This document shows positions 8,530 to 15,422 of a stretch of DNA of 49,788 nucleotides, one piece after another (within the stretch, counting starts at the first letter, position 1; every line of letters starts with the position of its first letter). The notes beneath the pieces were generated by a model. The model was not told the origin of the DNA, made no database searches, and saw only the letters and a program-made list of their open reading frames with translations. Position numbers and translations under genes: made by a program. The DNA is from Chryseobacterium indologenes (GTDB lineage Bacteria > Bacteroidota > Bacteroidia > Flavobacteriales > Weeksellaceae): NCBI RefSeq assembly GCF_001295265.1, contig NZ_LJOD01000021.1:1-49788 (forward strand), written 5' to 3'.

Positions 8530-8892
8530 ATGAGTTATAATATCCAGCTTTTCAGATCAGAAACAAAAGAAAAAGAACAGACCGCTAATGACGAGAGTTT
8601 TTTTGACCGTGAAGACAACCTTATACCATTTGAAAAACAGCAGATTTCTGATTTAAAAGAACGCCTTTTGAGTTACAGGTATGAGCTGGTCAGAGAAGAT
8701 GATTCGGGACTTCACTTCAGCCATCCTGATGAGGATTTTGGAAATGTATTGCTTTCAGGAAGAGGACTGTATTTCAGGGCCGGGCTCAGCGAAAGTTCTA
8801 TTTTTGAAGTCGGAATGACAGCTTCAGAATTTACCGATACCGGAGAATTTGCAAAATACGATCCGCAGCAGGAAGGCTGGGAAGAATTTTAA
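8530..8892 (+). CDS. Small acidic unknown protein
   Basis: 120 residues, soluble, acidic, with no cysteine, signal or membrane segment. It begins MSYNIQLFRSETKEKEQ, has a charged helix (FEKQQISDLKERLLSYRYEL) and ends in the acidic, aromatic PQQEGWEEF. The composition and codon use resemble the neighbours, and the frame is well formed with an ATG start, so I take it as a real gene. It is 22 bases upstream of the reductase gene and probably cotranscribed with it. The function is unknown; it has the look of a conserved Bacteroidetes protein of the immunity-protein or DUF type. Confidence 0.7.
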   Translation: MSYNIQLFRSETKEKEQTANDESFFDREDNLIPFEKQQISDLKERLLSYRYELVREDDSGLHFSHPDEDFGNVLLSGRGLYFRAGLSESSIFEVGMTASEFTDTGEFAKYDPQQEGWEEF

Positions 8893-8914
8893 CTATTTTG
8901 TTGAAAATAAAACT

Positions 8915-9850
8915 ATGAATAAAAAGCATATCGTTATAATTGGCCTCGGTGGTGTAGGCGGATATTTCGGATTTAAAATTAATCAGTTTAATGAGGCTTC
9001 AAAGCTGTATAAAATAACCTTTACAGCCAGAGGCGAAACCTATGAAAAAGTAAAAAAGGACGGTCTTGTTCTGCTGTCTCCGGAACATTCGGTAGATCAT
9101 ACTTTTCCTGATGCCGTTGAACAGCAGATCAGCAGCATTAAAGATCCGGATCTTATTCTGATTTGCGTCAAAGAATACGACCTGGAAAATGTCTGCACAC
9201 AGCTGAAGCAGATCATCCATAAAAATACAGTACTGCTTCCCATGATGAATGGAGCCGATATTTATGATAGAATCAGAACAATTATTCCGGATAATGTTAT
9301 TCTTCCCACCTGTCTCTACGTAGCTTCCCATATTAAGCAAAAAGGAATCGTAGAACATAAAGGGAAAGCCGGAAAAATAATCATGGGCAGAGACCCGCAG
9401 CATTTTTCAGCAGATATAGACTGGATCACTGAGCTGATGAAAGAAAGTAAAATTGATATCGATTTCAAAGATGATTCATTAACCGATATCTGGACCAAGT
9501 TTATCTTCATTGCAAGCTTCGGACCGGTAACCGCAAAATACAATTCATCTATCGGAACTGTATGTACAGATGCCCAGCAGAAGCATGAAGCAACGGAAAT
9601 AATGAAAGAAATTAAGCAGATAGCCGGTGAAAAACAAATCCGCCTTTCCGGAGATATTATAGAGAAAACCTTTGAAAAAGCTTCTGCGTTTCCTTTTGAA
9701 ACACCCACATCCCTGCAGCTGGATATTCATTCCGGAAAGAAAGATAACGAACTGGAATTATTTGCCGGAGCTATTTTAAAATACGGTAAGGAATTGGATA
9801 TGGAAACGCCTTTCACCGAAAAGGTCTACAATGAGTTAAAAGGAAAATAA
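8915..9850 (+). CDS. Ketopantoate reductase (ApbA/PanE) family oxidoreductase
   Basis: The start at 8915 (MNKKHIVIIGLGGVGGYFGF) places the nucleotide-binding GLGGVGG at the very N-terminus, as in the family; the longer frame from 8849 overlaps the previous gene and is unlikely. The protein has about 311 residues, the usual PanE length. The N-terminal NADPH-binding Rossmann domain ends near 165. The C-terminal helical domain carries the conserved Lys region DIWTKFIFIASFGPVTAKY and an ETPTSLQLDI segment like the family's SSM-Q-D motif. PanE reduces 2-dehydropantoate to pantoate, in coenzyme A synthesis, but many paralogues have other 2-keto substrates, so no symbol is given. Confidence 0.87.
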   Translation: MNKKHIVIIGLGGVGGYFGFKINQFNEASKLYKITFTARGETYEKVKKDGLVLLSPEHSVDHTFPDAVEQQISSIKDPDLILICVKEYDLENVCTQLKQIIHKNTVLLPMMNGADIYDRIRTIIPDNVILPTCLYVASHIKQKGIVEHKGKAGKIIMGRDPQHFSADIDWITELMKESKIDIDFKDDSLTDIWTKFIFIASFGPVTAKYNSSIGTVCTDAQQKHEATEIMKEIKQIAGEKQIRLSGDIIEKTFEKASAFPFETPTSLQLDIHSGKKDNELELFAGAILKYGKELDMETPFTEKVYNELKGK

Positions 9851-9860
9851 TTATATCAAT

Positions 9861-9886
9861 AAAGGCGATTTTGAGTCGCCTTTATT
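9861..9886. terminator. Terminator between convergent genes
   Basis: AAAGGCGA and TCGCCTTT pair across a 7-base loop and continue into TTATT. It lies between the reductase (+) and the 4Fe-4S ferredoxin (-), so it may serve both. Confidence 0.8.
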
Positions 9887-9951
9887 AATGCAATAGAAAT
9901 TTAAATATAGGTTTTATTTTGACTTTTGTATATTCTCCGGGTTAATAAAAA

Positions 9952-10302
9952 TTAAGCTCCATGCATGAATTTCTGCCGGTCTAATAATACTTCATCGGTT
10001 TCACGATGGTCCGGATCATCAATACAGCAGTCTACCGGACACACCGTTTTACATTGAGGCTCCTCATGAAAACCTTTACATTCCGTACATTTTCCGGGAA
10101 CAATATAATAGACCTCATCAGAATAGGCTTGCTGGTACGCCCCTGCATCAGCTTCCGTTCCGTCCGGAAAAACAATCTTTCCCGAAAGCTTGGTTTTATC
10201 CTGCCAGCGCCAGTCAATAGCCCCTTCATAAATAGCTGAATTGGGACATTCCGGCTCACAGGCACCGCAGTTAATGCAGTCGTCGGTTATAATAATAGCC
10301 AT
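9952..10302 (-). CDS. 2[4Fe-4S] ferredoxin
   Basis: A 116-residue cytoplasmic ferredoxin with two cluster motifs. The first is at the N-terminus (Cys9, Cys12, Cys15, Cys19 in CINCGACEPECPNSAIYEG). The second is split by an insertion (PGKCTECKG then QCKTVCPVDCCIDD). The insertion between the motifs is a loop of about 60 residues. This layout matches the dicluster ferredoxins widespread in Flavobacteriia, which carry electrons for redox enzymes. It lies downstream of the sod operon on the same strand but behind a terminator, so it may have its own promoter or be reached by read-through. Confidence 0.93.
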   Translation of the reverse strand: MAIIITDDCINCGACEPECPNSAIYEGAIDWRWQDKTKLSGKIVFPDGTEADAGAYQQAYSDEVYYIVPGKCTECKGFHEEPQCKTVCPVDCCIDDPDHRETDEVLLDRQKFMHGA

Positions 10303-10321
10303 GTTTTTAGTTGGTTTTAAT

Positions 10322-10369
10322 AATTTTTAAAAAGGGATTTCCCAAACAGCATACACCGTAAGAAATCCC
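10322..10369 (-). terminator. Terminator after the [2Fe-2S] ferredoxin gene
   Basis: Read on the minus strand, GGGATTTC and GAAATCCC form an 8-base stem with a 20-base loop, followed by TTTTTAAAAATT. It lies between the [2Fe-2S] and 4Fe-4S ferredoxin genes, 79 bases after the stop of the first, and could end or attenuate the operon. Confidence 0.65.
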
Positions 10370-10447
10370 AGTCTAAACTTAAGTAAATAAACTCCGGCAT
10401 CAACCGGAAACGTTGAAAAAATAAGCTGCAACGGCAGTTGTTCTTTT

Positions 10448-10765
10448 TTATTCTGCAATTTCTATGGAAAGCCCGTCCATTGCCGCGGTAAGCAGGATCT
10501 GGCAGGCTAATCTGCTGGAAGAATTTGTTGTAAACAGCTCAGACAAAAGAGCCTCTTCCATATCGCTTTTTTCCGGAAGTACAGATGTTTCGCTGAGAAT
10601 ATAGCAGTGACACGTAGCACACATGGCCATTCCTCCGCACATAGCTTCCATGGGCAATTCATAAGCTTTGCACAGATCTTTAAGACTAAGTCCCATTTCC
10701 AGAGGACAGACCAGCTGGTGGATATTTCCTTCCTGATCCTTTACCGTAATTGTAATTTCATCCAT
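10448..10765 (-). CDS. Adrenodoxin-type [2Fe-2S] ferredoxin
   Basis: 105 residues with the cluster ligands Cys43, Cys49, Cys52 and Cys88 in the spacing C-x5-C-x2-C...C (MCGGMAMCATCHCY, then SRLACQI). This is the pattern of adrenodoxin/putidaredoxin/Fdx-type electron carriers used for cytochrome P450 or Fe-S assembly. The N-terminal beta strands (ITITVKDQEGNIHQLVCPLE) fit the fold. It is the last gene of the sod - DUF2480 - FMN reductase operon, with a gap of 12 bases after the reductase. That suggests it receives electrons from the reductase, which is an inference from position. Confidence 0.92.
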   Translation of the reverse strand: MDEITITVKDQEGNIHQLVCPLEMGLSLKDLCKAYELPMEAMCGGMAMCATCHCYILSETSVLPEKSDMEEALLSELFTTNSSSRLACQILLTAAMDGLSIEIAE

Positions 10766-10777
10766 TCTTCAGAATAA

Positions 10778-11347
10778 TTATTGATAAACCTGAGGTATTT
10801 TTTCTATCCTTTTTGTGGTGGCAATGCTGATGAGCTTCTCAAATTTATCCGAATATAAAGATGAGATCTTTGCCGGATCTTCCGGATCATATAAACCCGC
10901 ACGGATAACAGGAACACTGAACGGTAACGGCCATGCACGGAGCGATTTGGCGATCACATCCATGGTATTAATGCCCTGCATCGCCTGCAGTCCGTCTGCC
11001 CAGCACACCAATCCGACTGTTTTATCGGTAAGGTAGGGCTGATAATGCCCGGAAGTAACTTCCAGCCAGTCCAGGCAGTTCTTCATCACTCCCGGAATGC
11101 TTCCGTGATACAGAGGAGCCAGCCAGAAATGAATATCAGCCTCCAGGAATAACTGTGTCATCCGTTCTACAGCTAAAGGGGTTTTACCAAGCGTAACATC
11201 AAACAGAGGAATACCGGATTCTGCCAGGGTGAAAATTTCGGTCTCTATTCCTGATTTGTCCAGCCTTTCTTTGAAAAACTGTGAAATCCGGCCTGAAGCA
11301 GATTCCGTTCTTCTTTCCAGGGATCCGTTGAATATAATAGCTTTCAT
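10778..11347 (-). CDS. NADPH-dependent FMN reductase family protein
   Basis: A 189-residue flavodoxin-like protein. It begins MKAIIFNGSLERRTES, the phosphate-binding GSxRxxS-like loop, and has the typical PLYHGSIPGVMKNCLDWL at about 79-96, a motif of the NAD(P)H-dependent FMN/quinone reductases. The family reduces FMN, quinones, azo compounds or chromate, and acts against redox stress. It is between DUF2480 (gap 6) and the [2Fe-2S] ferredoxin (gap 12) in a tight operon headed by sod, so a role in superoxide or Fe-S stress response is probable. Confidence 0.9.
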   Translation of the reverse strand: MKAIIFNGSLERRTESASGRISQFFKERLDKSGIETEIFTLAESGIPLFDVTLGKTPLAVERMTQLFLEADIHFWLAPLYHGSIPGVMKNCLDWLEVTSGHYQPYLTDKTVGLVCWADGLQAMQGINTMDVIAKSLRAWPLPFSVPVIRAGLYDPEDPAKISSLYSDKFEKLISIATTKRIEKIPQVYQ

Positions 11348-11353
11348 TCTGAT

Positions 11354-11854
11354 TTAATTTTTAAAAATGACTTTAGGCATGCCTATTTCTCCATACATAA
11401 GACTTTTAACTATGGGCTTCAGAAGCCCGGCTGCCAGTAAATAAAGGGCCGGATCATGATCTGCACGAGCCCTTACAACAACTTTCTGATCTTTATAATG
11501 CTTCAGATCTGCATACAAGAGACGGCGTTTCCAGAGATCCAGTAAAACCGTTTCAGCATTATTCAGGTCTGCATAAATAGCATAAGGAGATAACTTTTCC
11601 ATGATCAGCATATAAACCCAGGGTGGAATGATGGCATCCGTAGAACAGACAATTCCCACGGCTTTTTCGTTGTATACAGAAAAATCCACGGCAGCAATAG
11701 ATTCCTTAAACTCTTTCTCCTTCACAATCATTCCCATAAAAAGATGATCTTTAATATCCAGTTCTACAATTTCTATGGAAGGTTTATAATCCAAAAGATC
11801 AAGAGCGATAATGCCCGAAGCTTCTGCTTTATTAATGAAATTTTTCTGATTCAT
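11354..11854 (-). CDS. DUF2480 family protein
   Basis: The start at 11854 (MNQKNFINKAEASGIIALDL) matches the family's usual N-terminus; the longer frame to 12013 would run into the sod gene and has no support. 166 residues. The family is Bacteroidetes-specific and uncharacterised. Visible conserved-looking parts are VELDIKDHLFMGMIVKEKEF, GIVCSTDAIIPPWVYMLI and LLKPIVKSLMYGEIGMPKV. The two Cys and His residues are few, so no cluster site is obvious. Gap to sod is 25 bases, to the FMN reductase 6, so it is part of the operon and may have a role in redox or Fe-S care. Confidence 0.86.
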   Translation of the reverse strand: MNQKNFINKAEASGIIALDLLDYKPSIEIVELDIKDHLFMGMIVKEKEFKESIAAVDFSVYNEKAVGIVCSTDAIIPPWVYMLIMEKLSPYAIYADLNNAETVLLDLWKRRLLYADLKHYKDQKVVVRARADHDPALYLLAAGLLKPIVKSLMYGEIGMPKVIFKN

Positions 11855-11879
11855 GACTCTCTTTTTAACCTGAAACAAA

Positions 11880-12506
11880 TTATCTGATTTTGTTGAGTAC
11901 TTCGTTGTACTTTTTTTCAACAGCAGCCCAATCCAGTACAGACCAGAAAGAGTCAAGATAATCGGCTCTTTTATTCTGATAAGCCAGATAATAAGCGTGT
12001 TCCCAGACATCAATTCCTACAATTGGAAAGCCCCTGTTAACCAATTGCACATCCATCATCGGATTATCCTGGTTAGGAGTGGAGGCTACAGCCAGCGAAC
12101 CGTTGAACTTTACAAACAGCCATACCCATCCCGAACCGAACTGTCCAAGTCCTGCTTTTTTCATTTCTGCTTTTAAATCTTCAAGACTTCCAAAAGTTGA
12201 ATCAATAGCTTCAGCAAGTTTCCCTTCTGGCCTCAATTGAGGATTAGGAGACAGAATTTCCCAGAATAACGAGTGGTTATAGTGCCCGCCGCCGTTATTT
12301 CTTACAGCCGGACCATATTCACTTACCCTTTGTAAAATAGAATCAAGGTCTGTGGAGGTTTCCTCTGCTTTTTCCAGAGCCGCATTCAGATTATCTATAT
12401 AAGCCTGGTGATGGCGCTGGTGATGAATGGTCATCGTTTCTTTATCTATAAAAGGTTCCAGGGCATCATAGGAGTAAGTCAGTTGCGGTAGTGTAAATGA
12501 GTTCAT
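11880..12506 (-). CDS. sodA: Superoxide dismutase, Fe/Mn family (Mn-like)
   Basis: A 208-residue iron/manganese superoxide dismutase that converts superoxide to hydrogen peroxide and oxygen. The metal ligands are present: His28 (TIHHQRHHQAY), His78 (GGHYNHSLFW), Asp166 and His170 (GIDVWEHAYYL). The stretch TPNQDNPMMD has the Gln at the position typical of Mn-type and cambialistic enzymes. No signal peptide, so it is cytoplasmic. It is the first gene of a four-gene operon, and its promoter carries a CAAC-N6-GTTG operator. The symbol is given on the Mn-like Gln; a cambialistic enzyme is possible. Confidence 0.94.
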   Translation of the reverse strand: MNSFTLPQLTYSYDALEPFIDKETMTIHHQRHHQAYIDNLNAALEKAEETSTDLDSILQRVSEYGPAVRNNGGGHYNHSLFWEILSPNPQLRPEGKLAEAIDSTFGSLEDLKAEMKKAGLGQFGSGWVWLFVKFNGSLAVASTPNQDNPMMDVQLVNRGFPIVGIDVWEHAYYLAYQNKRADYLDSFWSVLDWAAVEKKYNEVLNKIR

Positions 12507-12534
12507 AATAGTATCGTTTTTGATTAATACAGCT

Positions 12535-12564
12535 CAAAGGTAATACTATATTTTAATAAAACAA
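12535..12564 (-). promoter_or_regulatory. Promoter of the sod operon
   Basis: On the minus strand, TTG (complement of 12562-12564) is followed after 19 bases by TACCTTTG (complement of 12535-12542). This is a good match to the Bacteroidetes TTG / TAnnTTTG promoter. The sod ATG follows 28 bases later. Confidence 0.75.
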
Positions 12565-12585
12565 CTATTTTGTTGTTTTATTAAA
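12552..12585. promoter_or_regulatory. SufR-type operator on the sod promoter
   Basis: TTTAATAAAACAAC and its perfect complement form a 14-base inverted repeat around TATTTT. Its core is CAAC-N6-GTTG, the sequence reported for cyanobacterial SufR operators. The left half overlaps the -33 TTG of the sod promoter, so a bound regulator would block RNA polymerase. Confidence 0.75.
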
Positions 12586-12658
12586 CCTGTATGTTAACTA
12601 AATAATATGCTGATAATTAAATATTTGTCATGTAAAGTTAAAGGTTATAGAAAATACC

Positions 12659-12686
12659 TATATTTGTTGTTGAAAAATAAAACAAC
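12659..12686 (+). promoter_or_regulatory. Promoter and second operator of the SufR-like gene
   Basis: TATATTTG at 12659-12666 is a TAnnTTTG element without a clear -33 TTG. GTTGTT (12666-12671) and AACAAC (12681-12686) form an inverted repeat around GAAAAATAA directly behind it. The half-site ATAAAACAAC is shared with the sod operator, so autoregulation by the same protein is plausible. Confidence 0.55.
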
Positions 12687-12700
12687 TAAAATATTGTCAA

Positions 12701-13318
12701 ATGAAGAAGCCGGCTGCCGATCGCATTCTGATGTTTTTAAAAATGAGAGGTGAAGCTACCGCACTGCTGATCTCGGAAGAGCTGTCCATCACCAAAGAAG
12801 GGGCAAGGAAGCATTTGCTGAACCTGGCTCAGGAAGGTTTTATTATACCTTTTGTAAAAAGTGAAGGAGTAGGGCGCCCGTCTACTTATTATCGGCTGAC
12901 GGAAAAAGGGTTTTCCCGGTTTCCGGATGCCCATGCCGATGTTACTGTACAGATTCTTCGGTCGGTTAAAAATCTCCTGGGCGAAAATGCATTGGAACTA
13001 TTGATTAACGACAGAGAAAAAAACACCTATCAGCGGTACGAAAAATCATTAGCAGATGCAGGATCATTGGAGCAGCGTCTGGATATCCTTGTTAAAATCC
13101 GTAGTGAAGAAGGATATATGGCAGAATGGAAAAAAAAGGACGGAGAATATTTTCTGATTGAAAATCATTGTCCGATTTGTGCCGCTGCCACTGAATGCCA
13201 GGGGTTCTGCCGTGCTGAATTGTCTAATTTCCGAAATCTGATCGGTGAAGATTACCAGATGGAAAGAGTGGGTCATATCCTTTCAGGCGGACAGCGGTGT
13301 GTATATAAGATCTCTTGA
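12701..13318 (+). CDS. SufR-like Fe-S cluster-sensing transcriptional regulator
   Basis: 205 residues. The N-terminal winged helix (about 5-75: ADRILMFLKMRGEATALLIS, then TKEGARKHLLNLAQEG and VGRPSTYYRLTEKG) is of the DeoR/ArsR-like type used by SufR. The C-terminal part carries Cys157, Cys160, Cys166 and Cys170 in HCPICAAATECQGFCRAEL, plus Cys200 near the end, suited to bind an Fe-S cluster. SufR represses Fe-S assembly genes while its cluster is intact. Here it is divergent from the sod operon, with CAAC/GTTG palindromes in between, so it probably controls sod, DUF2480, the FMN reductase, the ferredoxin and itself. No suf genes are in the window. Confidence 0.85.
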   Translation: MKKPAADRILMFLKMRGEATALLISEELSITKEGARKHLLNLAQEGFIIPFVKSEGVGRPSTYYRLTEKGFSRFPDAHADVTVQILRSVKNLLGENALELLINDREKNTYQRYEKSLADAGSLEQRLDILVKIRSEEGYMAEWKKKDGEYFLIENHCPICAAATECQGFCRAELSNFRNLIGEDYQMERVGHILSGGQRCVYKIS

Positions 13319-13433
13319 TTGAATGCGGGCTTGTTGAAATAATCCCGACTTTTATTCAATCATAGCCATGGAGTTGTATTTTGGTTTATGATGAAAATTC
13401 ATACATTTACCTAAAGTTGACAGATGATATCGT

Positions 13434-14159
13434 ATGGAGATGAGCGGATTTGAACTTTCTGAGACGTTAAAAATATTCTGGCAGTTTTCATGGATGCAAT
13501 GGATTCTGTTTAGTTTAACAGTCAATATTTTTCTGTATTTGTTTTCTATAGGATTGTATTGGTTTATTGATAAAACCTGCCGTAAAGGGAAATTACAGCC
13601 GCAGGATCATCCCGTGAGCAGGTCAGATGTTTATCTCAGCTTTCTTACAATAGGCTGTAACAGCTTTGTGATGATATTGGGCGTTTTTTTATGGAAGAAC
13701 GGATGGGTTATTCTAAGCCTGGATCAATCCGTGATTGCTGTCATTGCAGAAGTTATTGCCTTACTGCTTCTGATGGATCTTCTGATGTATGTCTTTCACT
13801 ATGCAGCCCATATCCCTTTTGTATACAGGATTTTACACAGAAAACATCATGAGCATACAAGCATCAATTTTCTTAGTCTCTTTGTATTGCATCCTTTAGA
13901 GACTATTGGATTTGGAGTAATGATGTTAATTCTACTGATGATGTACAATTTTTCGGCTGTGGCAGTCGCAGTTTATCTGATGATTAACCTCGTTTGGGGA
14001 ACGATCGGACACCTGAACCGGGAGTTTTTTCCGCCAAAAATGGACCATTTTTTTATAGGAACAACCCGGTTTCACCATCAGCATCACACAGACGAAAGTA
14101 AAAACTTCGGGTTTTATACCTCTGTCTGGGACAGGATATTCGGAACCTATAAGCCCTGA
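13434..14159 (+). CDS. Sterol desaturase / fatty acid hydroxylase superfamily protein
   Basis: 241 residues, an integral membrane di-iron oxygenase. Membrane segments lie at about 20-45, 68-88 and 100-120, and a long pair at 155-185. The histidine clusters of the family are visible: FHYAAH, HRKHHEHTS, HLNRE and FHHQHHTDESKNFG. The C-terminal ending, SVWDRIFGTY, is typical. Such enzymes hydroxylate or desaturate lipids such as sterols, fatty acids or carotenoids, using oxygen. The natural substrate here is unknown. The start is the first of two close ATGs. Confidence 0.9.
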   Translation: MEMSGFELSETLKIFWQFSWMQWILFSLTVNIFLYLFSIGLYWFIDKTCRKGKLQPQDHPVSRSDVYLSFLTIGCNSFVMILGVFLWKNGWVILSLDQSVIAVIAEVIALLLLMDLLMYVFHYAAHIPFVYRILHRKHHEHTSINFLSLFVLHPLETIGFGVMMLILLMMYNFSAVAVAVYLMINLVWGTIGHLNREFFPPKMDHFFIGTTRFHHQHHTDESKNFGFYTSVWDRIFGTYKP

Positions 14160-14171
14160 TTAATTGAAGGT

Positions 14172-14459
14172 TTACAATTCCGCTTCTGTATTGAATTCTT
14201 TTGCTTCATCCCAACAGGAAACACAGACAATTTTAAAATCGCATCCGGTGAACCAGTTTTCGCGGTCTTCTTCCGTTTCAGTAAGATCCCAGGCATCTTC
14301 ACACTGATTGCACCATGCATCAGGACGTCCCATATCTCCTTCATCATGCTCATGAAACCCGGACGGTTTATTATTGAACAGGCTTTGTGCCAGGTGAGTG
14401 CATAGCAAACCCATTTCCTGTTTTCCATGCGTTGAGCATTCTACATATTTTTGTTCCAT
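14172..14459 (-). CDS. Small Cys/His-rich unknown protein
   Basis: 95 acidic residues with nine possible metal ligands in spaced pairs: Cys8/His11, Cys20/His22, Cys50/Cys53 (WCNQCEDAW), Cys73 and Cys79/Cys82 (CVSCWDEA). That pattern suggests one or two zinc sites. No membrane segment or signal. It ends 12 bases from the stop of the hydroxylase (convergent) and lies downstream of another unknown gene on the same strand, with a gap of 45 bases. I do not recognise the family; a zinc-ribbon-like fold is the best guess. Confidence 0.75.
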   Translation of the reverse strand: MEQKYVECSTHGKQEMGLLCTHLAQSLFNNKPSGFHEHDEGDMGRPDAWCNQCEDAWDLTETEEDRENWFTGCDFKIVCVSCWDEAKEFNTEAEL

Positions 14460-14504
14460 CTTTCTTAATTGAAAATTGAAGTATTGTTATTCGTGTATAA
14501 TCAT

Positions 14505-15266
14505 TTAGGTATATTCAAAACAGATTACAGCTTTCCGGAGATCGCGGTCATAGAAAAGATAGATATGATCTGCCGAGCTCTGCTGGAAATCATACCCTTC
14601 AATGCAGCCGATATAGTCTAATGGCTTTCCGTTGTGAGCCGGTTTGCTTATCAGGTTACAGCCATCAAAATTACAGTCTTCAAGAATCTTTTTCTCAGAA
14701 TTCAGTTCATCAAAAATGCCATGTATTTTAGCAGCATTCCGTTCTTCCATATACTCAGAATTTTCATCCTTTTCAAGGTCTTCCGGTGTAAGCAGGCGAA
14801 GTCTCTCAAGCCTTCTGATATCGTTTACAGTAAGCCCTGATCTGTAAGCATATTTATCATAGAGTTGGCGGTGTTTATTGAAATAAGCTTTTTTCAGCTG
14901 ATACATCGCATCATTCATATTGTATTCAATTTCAACATCAGAAAACTCCTCGTGATACTGGTCCGGAGCAATTTCTGTGGACACTTTGAAATAGTTCCAG
15001 TCCGCATCAAATCTGTATTTTCCCTCAATAACATCAAAACCAAGCATATCAGCCTGAGTAAACGGAGTATAGAATGCAGTACTGTCTTCTCCAACACAAC
15101 CGTCATAGATTTCTTTCACAGAAACCACATGGAGCCATTCATTCTGAGAAGCATCAATCAGTTTAAGATTAAAAGAGCAGATAGGCAGAAAGTACTTTTT
15201 ATGATTTTCTATATCATCATGAAATACATCTTCATAGTCCGGAAAGATTTTCACAAGTTCATTCAT
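14505..15266 (-). CDS. Unknown soluble protein
   Basis: 253 residues, acidic, no signal peptide or membrane segment. It begins MNELVKIFPDYEDVFHDD and has alternating aromatic beta stretches and a charged helical middle (DIRRLERLRLLTPEDLEKDE). The C-terminal part has Cys residues (EDCNFDGCNL) and the ending LRKAVICFEY. It looks like the SMI1/KNR4-like or DUF-type immunity proteins common in Bacteroidetes, but this cannot be confirmed by eye. Upstream of the small Cys-rich gene on the same strand. Confidence 0.7.
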   Translation of the reverse strand: MNELVKIFPDYEDVFHDDIENHKKYFLPICSFNLKLIDASQNEWLHVVSVKEIYDGCVGEDSTAFYTPFTQADMLGFDVIEGKYRFDADWNYFKVSTEIAPDQYHEEFSDVEIEYNMNDAMYQLKKAYFNKHRQLYDKYAYRSGLTVNDIRRLERLRLLTPEDLEKDENSEYMEERNAAKIHGIFDELNSEKKILEDCNFDGCNLISKPAHNGKPLDYIGCIEGYDFQQSSADHIYLFYDRDLRKAVICFEYT

Positions 15267-15376
15267 AGAAATAAGATAATGACGTTTTTTAGGCTCCCGA
15301 AAATACGAATAAATCTTAGTATTTAAAACGCTTTAGGGAACTTTAGAAGAAATTCAGGTCCGGTGAAACTCAACGG

Positions 15377-15402
15377 AAAAGGCTGTCCGAAGACAGCCTT
15401 TT
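15377..15402 (-). terminator. Terminator of the giant surface-protein gene
   Basis: AAAAGGCTGTC and GACAGCCTTTT form a perfect 11-base stem around CGAA. It lies 20 bases after the stop of the 1859-residue protein on the minus strand. Confidence 0.75.
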
Positions 15403-15422
15403 ATGATAAAAAATATCTCTGT

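Noticed and set aside
11855..12013. N-terminal extension of the DUF2480 frame
   Set aside because: It overlaps the end of sod, has no ribosome site and looks unlike the family's N-terminus; the ATG at 11854 fits better.
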